Below, piece after piece: positions 8,933 through 19,300 of a DNA stretch of 64,000 nt (position 1 is the first letter of the stretch; the number at the start of each line of letters is the position of its first letter). The DNA is from Schizophyllum amplum. Its lineage: Eukaryota; Basidiomycota; Agaricomycetes; Agaricales; Schizophyllaceae. The notes under the pieces were generated by a model, which saw only the letters and a program-made list of their open reading frames with translations, was not told the DNA's origin and made no database searches. The translations under genes and the position numbers were made by a program. The stretch lies in the NCBI GenBank assembly GCA_007026445.1, contig VDMD01000001.1:2170001-2234000 (forward strand), written 5' to 3'.

Positions 8933-11900
8933 TTAATATATTGAGTGCACAGCATAAGGTGTGTCGACACACTGGAGGAGGCTGTATCCATGCACGTTGT
9001 GCCAGTGGTCCAACATACCGACCGTGTCGTACTTGCTGCGGGCAGGTCAGCGGCTGGTCGACGATGTTCGAGGAACCAACATACACAGACGGGGCGCTCT
9101 TGCGACAGGTGTAGATGCTACAGTAATAGGTACGTTCGAGGGCAAACTTGGGTGCCAATATCGTCTTGCAATGGGCCATCATGTAGCGTATCATCTCCTT
9201 CGCGCTCTTGTCGCTTGGGAGGGATGAGTATATGTATGCGCCGTCGACCGAGGAACTACTCACTTTGTGCCACACTTATCCCAGTGATTATCGTGATCAT
9301 TGATGCAGACGGGGCAGTAGTACACGGTACGACAAGCGTTCTCGGAATCCAGAACTCTCTTGTACGAGTCAATACCGCTGGGTAAAGCGTGAGCATGAGT
9401 GCGGACAGTTGGGGAACCTGAAACACGTACAGGGGACGGCCTGCGAGCTCGGTGGCCTCGATGTTTTCATTGAACTCTGCCATGGCGAGGACGTAGCATT
9501 GTTGGCGATGTTGCTCGTACTCTCCAACATCATCCTTTCCCTCGTCGTCGTCGTTCAGGAAGATAACACCACAGAAGGGGCATCGCGTGTGGGTGCTACT
9601 GAAGTGAGCTTCCATGCACTTCCACATGTGCACACCATAGTTGCCCTTGAGGTCCTTGTCCGTTCCCTCGCGCAAGCAGAGATAGCACTTGCGGTGAAGT
9701 GCCAACTCGTCCAGCCCCATCATGCATGTGAACGCTTGAAAGACCGCGCGCCGCCCGTGACGCCCGCCGTCCTGAGATACGAGAGGTAGGAAGGGGTGCC
9801 CTGCGACAAGAGCGTTGATAAGCCGTCCGAGCGACGCACTGCGAGACTCGGATGGCGTATCCTCGCTGGACGTAGAGATTTCCTCGTCGGGCGGGCCGAC
9901 GGTTTCGGAGGGAAGACCGGACGTGACCTATGCTTGGTCTCAGTCGAGGTTTTGTACCGGCGATGGAGACGTCACTCACGGAGAGCGTCAGGTCAAAGAG
10001 TGCACGGAGGAGTTTGTTCTGCAAGTCCCTTGCCTCCTCTAGTAACTCGTCGTCCTCGACGTCGGGCAGCTCGTCGGTCCATTTCCCATATTTCTCGTGC
10101 ACCTTGAAGTCGAGTTGCTCGTACAAGAGGCCAAGTTTCTCGACCTTGGAATCGGTGAACGTGCGCTTGATCGTCTCCTCGTGAAGGCTCGCGGTAGACG
10201 GAGGGACCGCGTTGCGTGCGATGGAGTTGTAGAAATCGATGGAGGATGTGTCCTCTATCTGACCGCGGCGGCGCGACTGCAGGTCCTCAGGGATAACTGG
10301 AGCTCGATATGTCATGTAGCTCAGACTAGAGCCATGACGGTGACCCATCGCGATAGCGACGATCTCCTGAGCATGTCGTGAGCCAAAATTGCGAGGGAAA
10401 GAGGGAGGAGGAGGCTGGACAAACCTTGCCAGCGTGCTTTTTGACGTGCTCGCTGTGGGTATATCGAAGGACCTTCCAATGAAAGTCCGCGAGTCCACAG
10501 TGCCTGCCTATCTTGCCAGCGTAGGTGTGCGCGCTCGAGGAGCTCGACGTCTTGTAAGCCTGCGGCTCCGGGCGTTGCTGGTACATGAGTGGCTGGTTAG
10601 TGGTGTTGAGGTCCGACCAGTCCTTTGGCTGAACGGATGCCCGAAGGATGCCGGTCTTCTTGAATTCGTCACGTACGGTGAGCGCGACCCTTTCTGTGGG
10701 CGGCGGCGCCGCGCCCGTCATCCACTCCAGCACTTGTTCCGTCTCTTCCCATACGGCGTAGTGACAGCCAATGGCGAGAAGCGGAAGGACCGGGTCGGTG
10801 TGCGCCTCGGGTCCGTGCAGAGCGCGGCAGGAAGCTTTGAAGCTCTCGGAGTCATGCTTGTGATTCTTCATCCAGCGGAAGGTGAAGAACACGCGCATGT
10901 CCAGCCCCCACTGGTTGCCGCCCTCGATGAAGACCTCGGTGTCTGCCCAGCGAGTGCACTGGACGAGACCCTGCGCGTTAGTGCCGATGCGCGTGCCGAG
11001 CTCGGCCATGACCGTCGTCAGGAAGTACAGTCGAACCCCTCTTAATCCATACCCCTCGGTGGACGCTCTCAGGCTATGGAGTCTAGAGGGTTCATGGGTT
11101 CTCCCTGCCAAACTCGCTGGATTTTCCCCCGAAAATGTATGGGGTATGGCGGTTATGGGTTAGGAGGGGTATGGATTAAGAGGGGTTCGACTGTAGAGAG
11201 AGACACGGGTCTTCTGAGACCCGATCGCGAGCCCGGGATCGAGAATGGCCCCGAGGAAGGTGACGAGGTCGCAGGTGCGCATAAGACGGGTTTCGCGTTT
11301 GCGGTCCTCGATCTCGCCCGTCTGTTTGGCCATCTTGTCTATCATCTGCGCGGTGGGTGAGCGAAGCGTACAGAGACGTAACACGTCGTGCTTACATTCT
11401 TGATAGACTCCCGGTAACCGGAGCTAGGCGTCTCTACGCCGTGCCTATATAACTTTACACACGCAGAGATGAGCATAATGTATGGGTGGGGAAGCGAGCG
11501 AGGAAACTGACCATGCCCATGACGGCACTCTGTACCTTGATCACACTGATGTACGAGAGACCGCGGCCGTTGGGTCCGCGCGTCTTTGCGAAGAACTCGA
11601 AGAAGGACTTGATGACGCCCTCCTCCGGGAGCGCTTGACCTCCTTGCAGAGTGAGTGCGGCGATTCTGGGTGATTGGAAGAATAGCGTAAAGTACTCGAG
11701 CCAGAGGCGCTCGTAAGCGTCGTAATTCGAGAGGGTCGTGGCGGCGAGATTGTGAAGGTCGAATGTGCTGTTGGCGACCGTGCGCTCGAGGAGAGCCTCG
11801 CGATTGGCATAGAACGCTGCGAATGCTTTTGCGGTATCAACTTTTGCCTTGCCGCGTCTGGGTTTGGCTGTGGGAAGGCCAACCGGGTTGATGTGGTCGT

Positions 11901-12090
11901 CGGCGACAGGAGCAATCACAGGGGCGGGTGCGGGGGGTCCTTGGTGCTGAGGGACGAGGCCACGGACGTCGACGGGTGGGCGCGTTAGCGACCATCGATG
12001 GGTACCCGTGCTGGCAAGGAACATGCGTTTCTCGGGGGCATTGAGAACGCCGGGTAGGTTTCCCGACCGCACGGCACCGTGAGGAAGCAT
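8933..12090 (-). pseudogene. Crypton/DUF3435-like tyrosine recombinase, broken by a MITE
   Basis: The start is taken at 12090 (MLPHGAV). A core-binding-like helical region (SNYDAYERLWLEYF, then VIKVQSAVMGM) is followed by introns of about 58 and 50 bp (near 11.46 and 11.4 kb) and the motif MIDKMAKQTGE. The catalytic part includes DPVLPLLAIGCHYAVWEE, FHWKVLRYTHSEHV and IAMGHRHGSSLSYMTY, the GH..Y pattern of tyrosine recombinases. The acidic helix DELPDVEDDELLEEARD follows. Zinc-finger-like pairs come next (CYLCLREG..HMWKC, CPFCGVIF..H..C, CPVCINDHDNHWDKC). The stop is at 8933-8935. Such enzymes cut and rejoin DNA to move Cryptons and, in ascomycetes, Starships. A TA-flanked 166-bp MITE (11028-11193) interrupts an exon and brings a stop. 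The family call is from motifs read by eye; DUF3435 and Crypton are hard to separate this way. Confidence 0.65.
11028..11193. mobile_element. 166-bp TA-flanked MITE (CAGTCGAACC ends)
   Basis: Perfect terminal inverted repeats of about 30 bp (CAGTCGAACCCCTCTTAATC..) are flanked by TA on both sides (11026-11027 and 11194-11195). TA duplication and CAG ends fit a non-autonomous Tc1/mariner/pogo-type element. Removing it with one TA restores an open reading frame across the site (..TRVSLYFLTTVM..). Confidence 0.9.
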
Positions 12091-12680
12091 GGGGGAGGCA
12101 GCGAGCTCCTTTGCTTTATAACTGTGGATGGCGCTTCTTTTTGAGCGCACGTACTGTCGCCGGTCATCCTGGTGACATGTCGACGACCATACGACGAGCG
12201 AGTGATCGAAGGGCGCGTTGGGTTTTACATGGGACGGGGCATGCCAGTGGGCCCGGTCGATGAGTTGGTTTGGATGGAGGAGGCGAGTAGCGTATAGGAC
12301 TCGCAGGGAGGAGGTCGGTGCCAGTGGTCCACAGACGGCAGAATACGACAGCGAAGAGGGTGCGACATGGCACGACACCACCTGTCATGTCAAGGATCGC
12401 CTTGTCGAAACACTGGGGAAGGCTGAGGGTTGGCCCCACACGTGGATGGCATAGCGGGAGGAAAATGGAATGTCCAGAGGGTGAGCACAGCGGGCGGCGT
12501 GAGCAGCAAGGTGAGCACGACGCCAGACGCTGTGGGCGACGACAATGCCAGCACGCGCGCGTGAACATTGATGGATGTTCCGGGAAAAGGTTATTTCACT
12601 ACGTCATAAACGCAAATGCAGCATGTACTCTAAGCTCCCAAAGCTGCCCGCGGACCATTGGTCGAGGTTCTCCTCGTCCA
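12091..12680. other. Spacer upstream of recombinase
   Basis: About 590 bp between two minus-strand genes. Overlapping frames exist on both strands, but none resembles a known protein. It presumably holds the promoter of the recombinase gene. Confidence 0.4.
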
Positions 12681-13103
12681 TTATGCTATCTGCAAAGGCA
12701 ATGACGGGCCGACGGCCGCTTCGGCGTGCATGTACAGTGTCTTTCGCGTCTCCAAGTCCGTCTCGGCCGCAAACGCGTCGTAGTACGCGGTAGCGGCACT
12801 CATGGCCACAGGGCCGTTCGCGGTATTATAGAGGATATCGTAATCCCAGGACGGGTCAATGAGAACGATGGGTCCGAACTGGAGAACAGTCAGGAGGGAA
12901 TTGCCGGGTTCCGCGGGATGTATGCGCACGATGGCGCGGCGGCTGTGCGCGACTTGCCTGAGCGCCATCTCCAGGTCGCGCACGTCGTGCTCGTAGGTCG
13001 TGACCCAGAAATCGATGTTGTCGGGAGCCTCCTCGTCGCCAAACGCGTCGCCAACCGTGCGATCCGAATAGAAGCCGTCGTCTGACGAGTCGGACCAGGA
13101 CAT
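12681..13103 (-). CDS. Unrecognised 140-aa acidic protein
   Basis: Open frame starting MSWSDSSDDGFYSDRT. The N-terminus is acidic and serine-rich. A globular-looking part follows (FWVTTYEHDVRDLEMALRQV, then ILYNTANGPVAMSAATAYYDAFAAET). I know no matching family. It sits on the same strand about 590 bp upstream of the recombinase gene, so it could be cargo of the same element or a neighbour by chance. The 3' end may be spliced; a short frame (MDEENLDQWSAGSFGSLEY) lies just downstream in another phase. Confidence 0.45.
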   Translation of the reverse strand: MSWSDSSDDGFYSDRTVGDAFGDEEAPDNIDFWVTTYEHDVRDLEMALRQVAHSRRAIVRIHPAEPGNSLLTVLQFGPIVLIDPSWDYDILYNTANGPVAMSAATAYYDAFAAETDLETRKTLYMHAEAAVGPSLPLQIA

Positions 13104-13442
13104 GGTGGCGGGAGACAAAACGCGCTTTTGCTTCCGCCCATCATCATGTCGCAACCGTGCGAAGCGTCCGACGCATACAAGGCCGCGTTTGCCGCCAATC
13201 CCATGCTCGTCGTGCCCCCTGGTCGACTGCGCATCCCAGAGGAGGCGGACGGGCGCGCGCTCCGCGGCAAACATTGTCGTCGTCGACCTGCAGATCCCGG
13301 TGCGTTGACCGATGCCCAGAGTTTTCGTGGCTGACGACCGACCAGATGAAGGCCCGAAGAAACGAGCGCGGCAGGTGGAGGCGAGGCGAGGGCGCGTGGG
13401 GAGAGACTCGGGGAACGGCAATGTATTTTGACATGCGGAATA

Positions 13443-13750
13443 TGTTGGGATTGGTGTTCTAGCACGCTCTCGTGCTTATGGTATTTTTCTCCGATTTTCT
13501 CTGATTTTTCCCATGCCGTTATCGCTACTTATGCGCGCACTACGCCTTACGCTGTGCGCCACATATTCCGCTTAGTCATCGGCATTTCCCGGTCTTTCTG
13601 CCTAGAGCGGCCGCATCCAAGTCTCTCATCATCTCTGACTTGTGTGCTGTCGCTCTAGGTGCGTAGTTACACGTTCTGTAGCTCATTATACATCTCTGAC
13701 TTGTGTGCAGTCGCTCTAGTCTGATCTGATCCTCTGTTCTACCTCGGATA
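13443..13750 (+). repeat. 5' LTR of element E
   Basis: 308-bp LTR starting TGTTGGGATTGG and ending ACCTCGGATA; it is matched by the inverted LTR 16005-16312. A 29-bp direct repeat with one mismatch lies inside it (13630-13658 and 13691-13719, CTCTGACTTGTGTGC..). Confidence 0.92.
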
Positions 13751-13768
13751 GGTTATGAGCCCCGCGCT
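13751..13768 (+). other. Primer binding site of E (half-tRNA type)
   Basis: GGTTATGAGCCCCGCGCT follows the LTR directly, complementary to the anticodon arm of initiator tRNA-Met. Confidence 0.8.
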
Positions 13769-14122
13769 CTAGCCACTCAGATCAAGCAAAAGCGACCTCC
13801 GCACCATATTCGCCGTTGCCGGCGCATTTCAGCTGCGATTCCCTCCGTTCGAGCGGCAGTCTACGCGCAAGGGTCCCTTCTACCCCTGTGCCGACCCGCG
13901 TTCCGCGAAAATCGCCTGGTCGCCCGCAACAGCTCCGCGAAAAACGCAGTCTCCGATCGGGCCAATCCGGAACCCGTTCTCAAACTCGCCGTCCCGCGCC
14001 CATTTTTCCCCCCGCCCTCCCCGTTCAAGTTCGACGCCTTCCCCCACGTCGTCCTCTACACGTCGCCGTCACCGCCGTCGCGCTAGCCTCACCCGTTCCC
14101 ACGCTATTCCCCCGTCATCATC

Positions 14123-16039
14123 ATGGCCCAGCGCGACTCTGATGGGCGCCCCACGCTTACTCGCCTCAACTGGGGCTGGTACGAGCTCGAGATCGAGTCC
14201 TACCTGAGCAGCAAGGGCGTTCTGCGCTATGCAAAGGGGACAGTGATCGAGTTCAAGCCCAAGGACGCTGCCAACCCCACAGAGAGCGAGTACCGCCTTA
14301 TAGAGGAGTACCAGCGCTTCAGGGAGAAGGCTGCTGGCGAGCTCTGGCTCTCCATTGAGGACTCGCTGCGCCCGCAGTTCTCAGCGAAGCGTGGTGACCC
14401 GGCCGAGCTGCTGAAAGCGCTCAAGGGCAAGTTCCACCTGCAGGTGCCTGGGACGCGTTTTGCCGCGTTCAATGACTTCTTCAACATCGCTCTGGACGAT
14501 CCCGATGCGCCCGCCGCCCTCCAGACCCTCCTCACCCGCATCGATCAGGCGATCGCCCGTGTCCAGTCGCTGCGCCCGGCCGCTGGCTACGACATCACCA
14601 CGATGGACGAGGAGCTGTGCGCCATGGTCGCGCTGCGCGCGCTCGCCACCTCGTCCAACTCGCAGCACGAGACGCTCTACACGTCGTTGCTTGTGGACAA
14701 GAACATGACGTACTCGACGCTCAAGGACGTCATCGATCGCGAGTTCGCCGCTTGGGGTATGGCGGACAACGCGGACCCCCTCTCTGCTAACCGCGCCGGC
14801 TTCACGCCGACGTGCGCCAACTGCCGCGGCCCGCACTTCCTGCGCGAGTGCAAGGAGTTTGTGCCGCTCTGGAAGCAGCGCGAGGAGGCCGCCGCCAACG
14901 CCGCTAAGGCGCCGAACCAGCGCGGGCAGGGCAAGAAGAAGAAGAACGGCGGCAACGCGGCCAACGCGCAAGCTGCGCCTGCCGCTGACGCGTCCTCGTC
15001 GTCGCCCCAGGCCGCCTCTGCTGCGCGTGTCGAGTCTGCTGGCCAGGCAAGCGCTTTCCTTTCATCCACCGCGCTCCGGGAGTGGCTCCAGTCAAAGGCT
15101 GCCGCTAACTTCAACACCGACACAGGTGCCTCTCTACACATGACGCCCCGGCGAGACTGGTTCATCACCTACTCGCCGCATCGCGTGCCCGTTCGCCTAG
15201 CGAACGGCACGATCGTCTACTCAGCGGGCATCGGGTCGGTGCAGTATCAGCCGGTGGATGGGGAGAAGAAGCTGCAGCCTATCGTGTTCCTTGACGTCCT
15301 TCATGTCCCTCTCCTTACTTCGAATCTATTGTCCATCTACCACCTCACTGCGCACAAGGGGTACGAGGTTCAGATTAAGGATAAGCGCGTCATGTTCTAC
15401 CGCGCCGGGACGCTCGTCTGCACTGCTACGGTTGACGAGTCCAACACGGGCTACCTGGACGGCCACGTTGTTGCGCCGCCTGCGCCGCGCAACGCGTATG
15501 CTGCCACTACGACGCTGCCGCTCGACACATCGCTCTGGCATCGCCGTTTCGGACACGTCAATCACGGCGACATCGGCAAGCTGCGCAGCCGCAAGCTCGT
15601 CAAGGGCATGCGCTTCGACACCTTCACCGCGCCGGACCCGATCTGCGAGCCATGTATCATGGGGAAGCAGACTCGGAAGGCTGTTCCGCGCGGTCCGGGA
15701 GAGCGCGCTAAGCGGCGCCTTGAGCTGGTTCACACCGACTTGAAGGGACCGATGCCTGTGGCGACGAAGGAGGGCTACCGCTACTGGATCACCTTTATTG
15801 ATGACAAGGAGCGCTGGCGGACGGTGGTCTACCTGAAGAAGAAGAGCGATACTTGGGCCGCTATTTGTGCGTTCAAGGCGGCTGCAGAGATCGAGACGGG
15901 CGAGCGGTTGGAGGTGATGCGCTGCGATGCCGGTGGCGAGTACATCACCAAGGCGATGTTGGAGCAGGCGCGCCGTGAGGGTTGGCGACTCGAGTTCACT
16001 GAACTATCCGAGGTAGAACAGAGGAACAGATCACACTAG
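14123..16039 (+). CDS. gag-pol: Copia Gag-protease-integrase polyprotein, 3' truncated (element E)
   Basis: The frame starts MAQRDSDGRPTLTRLNWGWY. Gag occupies about residues 1-230 and has a short knuckle-like CANCRGPHFLREC. A basic GQGKKKKNGG linker follows. The aspartic protease site is DTGAS (TDTGASLHMTPRRDW, near 335). The GAG-pre-integrase zinc site has WHRRFGHVNHGD..CEPCIMGKQ. Integrase is present to LEVMRCDAGGEY (D..G region), then the frame runs 11 codons into an inverted LTR and stops. Reverse transcriptase and RNase H are absent. The protease-integrase part is close to the matching part of element F. The product could form particles but cannot copy itself. Confidence 0.9.
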   Translation: MAQRDSDGRPTLTRLNWGWYELEIESYLSSKGVLRYAKGTVIEFKPKDAANPTESEYRLIEEYQRFREKAAGELWLSIEDSLRPQFSAKRGDPAELLKALKGKFHLQVPGTRFAAFNDFFNIALDDPDAPAALQTLLTRIDQAIARVQSLRPAAGYDITTMDEELCAMVALRALATSSNSQHETLYTSLLVDKNMTYSTLKDVIDREFAAWGMADNADPLSANRAGFTPTCANCRGPHFLRECKEFVPLWKQREEAAANAAKAPNQRGQGKKKKNGGNAANAQAAPAADASSSSPQAASAARVESAGQASAFLSSTALREWLQSKAAANFNTDTGASLHMTPRRDWFITYSPHRVPVRLANGTIVYSAGIGSVQYQPVDGEKKLQPIVFLDVLHVPLLTSNLLSIYHLTAHKGYEVQIKDKRVMFYRAGTLVCTATVDESNTGYLDGHVVAPPAPRNAYAATTTLPLDTSLWHRRFGHVNHGDIGKLRSRKLVKGMRFDTFTAPDPICEPCIMGKQTRKAVPRGPGERAKRRLELVHTDLKGPMPVATKEGYRYWITFIDDKERWRTVVYLKKKSDTWAAICAFKAAAEIETGERLEVMRCDAGGEYITKAMLEQARREGWRLEFTELSEVEQRNRSH

Positions 16040-16312
16040 AGCGACAGCACACAAGTCAGAGATGTATAACAAGCTACAGAACGTGTAGCTACGCACCTAG
16101 AGCGACAGCACACAAGTCAGAGATGAAGAGAGACTTGGATGCGGCCGCTCTAGGCAGAAAGACCGGGAAATGCCGATGACTAAGCGGAATATGTGGCGCA
16201 CAGCGTAAGGCGTAGTGCGCGCATAAGTAGCGATAACGGCATGGGAAAAATCAGAGAAAATCGGAGAAAAATACCATAAGCACGAGAGCGTGCTAGAACA
16301 CCAATCCCAACA
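16005..16312 (-). repeat. 3' LTR of element F
   Basis: 308 bp, same length as and a close match to the LTR of E in opposite orientation. The purine tract AAGGGGGTG precedes it on the minus strand. Confidence 0.92.
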
Positions 16313-16337
16313 CACCCCCTTGATCTAGCACGCCCAC

Positions 16338-19300
16338 CTAGCGCACTAGACCAGTCAGCCCCACCATATGCTGCAGCTTAGACCGGCCCAAAGCCTTGGT
16401 CAGCATGTCAGCTGGCATGTTCTCCGTGGCCAGATGGACAAGACAGATCGACCCCTTGTGCACCTCGTCGCGCAGCCAGTAGAAGCGCAGGTCCAGATGC
16501 TTCATGCGCCCATGATGCTCTGGATTGCGCGCCACCTGCAGAGCGGAGTTGTTGTCGATGTAGAGCGTGGAGGGCGCGTCCTTGACCGAGTAGCCCAACT
16601 CGGTGAGGAAATGGCGCATCCACAACATCTCCTGCCCGGCAGACACGGCTGCAACGTACTCGGCCTCTGTGGTAGAGAGCGCGACGATGGTCTGCAGCTT
16701 GCTCGCCCATGAGACCGGTGCACCCGCCATCATGACGATGTGCCCGCTGGTAGACCTGCCGTTGTCCGGGTTCCCGCCGTGATCCGCGTCCGTGTAGGTG
16801 TAGAAGAGCTCCGAGCGCGCACCAACGGCGTTGCCATCGTAGGTCAGCTTGAGATCAAGCGTGCCCTGGATGTAGCGGAAGACGCGCTGCAGCGCCTGCC
16901 AGTGCTTGCGCCCAGGATGGCCGGTATGACGCGCGAGGACAGAGACGGGATAGGCGAGGTCAGGACGAGTGGCGATGGCGAGCCAGGCAACGGCGCCGAC
17001 GGCAGAGACGTACTCTGCAGAGCGAGAGGACATGTAGTCAATGTCCTCTGGCGTCTTGGGAGCGTCATCAGCGGTCAGCTTCACAGCCTGATCAAGTGGA
17101 GAGACAACGGGTTTGCAGTCTGCCATACCGTAGCGCTCGAGGATGTCGACGCAGTACTGGCGCTGGGAGAGCGAGAGCTTGCGCTGCGAACGCTCGCGCT
17201 GGATCTCGACGCCTAGGAGCCACGAGGTAGGACCGAGTTCGCGCAGTTTGAAGTGCTTCTTCAGCTCTTCAATGATCTCCTGCGCCTGCGCGTCCGTCTT
17301 GGCTGCAATCGTCATGTCATCAACAAAGACGGGAATGACGATGCGCGCCTCATCGCGTCCAAACACCCACACGCTGTGGTCGCAGAGGATGCGCGTGAAA
17401 CCCATGTCGCACAGCACCTTGTTCAGCGTCTCGTGCCAAACATGACTCGCCTGCTTCAGACCGTACAGCGACTTCTTGAGGCGCCAGACATAGTCCTTGT
17501 TGCGCATCTCGAAGCCGGGCGGTTGGCGCATGTAGATCTCCTCGTCAAGCCAGCCGTTCAGGAACGCGTTGCTGATGTCGACCGAGTAGAGGACGAGGTC
17601 TTCGATGGCGGCGAGGGCGAGGATGGCGCGGATGGCGGACCACTTGGGCGTAGGGGCGAAGGTCTCGGTGTACTCGAAGCCGGGGCGCTGCGAGAAGCCC
17701 TGAGCGACGCAGCGCGCCTTGTAGCGCTCGATAGAACCGTCAGCCTTGCGTTTGACCTTGAACACCCACCAACTGCCAATAGCGCGCGCACCGGGCGGGA
17801 GCTGGACGAGCTCGAACGTGCCGTTGTCAATCAGCGCCTGCATCTCGTCGAACGCGGCGTCGATCCACTTCGACCGGTCAGGGCGGCGCAATGCCTCTGC
17901 AAACGTCCTCGGCTCGGTCTGCTGCGCATCTGCTGGGACAACGGACGAGTAAGCGTAATCCAGGCCCTGCTCGACTGACCACTGCTCCTCCTGCACTCCA
18001 TCAAAGACGTAGTCGAGTCCGGCCTGCATCGCATGCTCTCCGGGCACGGCGGTGTCGTCCTTCAACAGCAGTTCATCGTCACTTCCGCTCCCGGAGTCAT
18101 GCTCCACGGGGGGCGTCTCCTTCTCCATCTCCATCTCCTGCTCCTTCTCCTCCTTCTCCTCTTCTATCTCCTCTATACTCGCTTCAAGCGGCGTATAGCG
18201 GTTGGGCGACACGACGGGCGGACCGCTAGCCCAACGGCTACGCGGTGGTGGTGCGGGTGGTCGCATAGCGCGCTCCTGCAATGCGCGCTCGCTCATGTTG
18301 AAGCGTGGCGCGCTCTGGCGCACTGGGCGCGATGGGCCTGCAAATGGGTCGGTCGGCGGTCGCGGCGGGTCTGCCAGCCACTCGGGCACCTCCCCACGAT
18401 TAGGCGGTGCCTCAGGCGAAGGCGGGCGACGGCGCGTAGCGCGCTGCTGCACCTGCTCCTGCTCTTTCTCGCGGCCGCGCTGAAGCAGCAGGCTGGGTGG
18501 TCCAACACGTACAGAACGTGGAGCCTGAGGTGCGGGCACAGGCGCGCTAGGCGGTGTGGTAGGCGGCTCGACCGTAGGCGCGCGAGGCGGCGAACTGGGT
18601 GGCGGCGTCTGCAACTGCGGAGCGGGAGGAGCGGGCTGACCGGATGGGGGAGGCGGCAGATCATAGACAGCGTCATCATCGCTATCGTCAGACTCGCGAT
18701 TAGGAGGCGATTCCCCATCACCCCCTTGATCTGCGGCATCCCCAAAGTCCGGTGGTCCCTCACCTCTGTCCAGGAGCGACGCGGTAATCAAGTTTATACT
18801 CTTGGTAGAGTTCCCCGGCATGTAGCGCTCGTCAAAGACGGCGTGCGAGGAGATGAGCGTCTTCTGGGTAGCCGGGTTCCAGAAGAGCCAGGCCTTGGTG
18901 CCGGGCGGGTAGCCGATGAAGATGCACTTCTGCGAGTGCGGCTCGAGCGCGCGCCGGTGTCGCTTCTTCACTAGCACGTAGGCGAGGCAGCCAAAGACGC
19001 GAAAGTACGAGACGTCCGGCTTCTTGCGCTTCCAGCCGATGTAGGGTGTCTTGTTCGGCGGTAGAGAGGACGTAGGAGCGCGGTTGTCGACGTGGTTGAA
19101 GGCAGAGACGGCGTGCGCCCAGAACGAAGGCGGCAGCTTCGCTTCCCACAGCATAGAGCTGGCCGCGTTCGCTAGAGTCAGATTAGCTCGCTCTGCAACG
19201 CCGTTCTGATGCGGCTCGTCCGGTTCAGTGAACTCGAGTCGCCACCCCTCACGACGCGCCTGCTCCAACATCGCCTTGGTGATGTACTCGCCACCGGCAT

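Larger units (their letters stand above)
13443..16004 (+). mobile_element. Copia element E, 5' part only
   Basis: Complete 308-bp 5' LTR, primer site, leader, gag, protease and the first part of integrase. The element stops at GAGTTCACTGAAC, where the LTR end of element F (opposite orientation) begins. F carries the same sequence continuing with CGGACGAG. E therefore looks like the target into which F inserted, with its right part since deleted. Confidence 0.88.

Noticed and set aside
12164..12568. 134-aa minus-strand frame upstream of the recombinase
   Set aside because: Overlaps the likely promoter; cysteine/proline-rich without domain features and without support from splice sites.
8933..13440. 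Calling the recombinase region a Starship
   Set aside because: Starships are defined in ascomycetes by a captain at one border plus cargo; here no element borders, target duplication or cargo could be shown.
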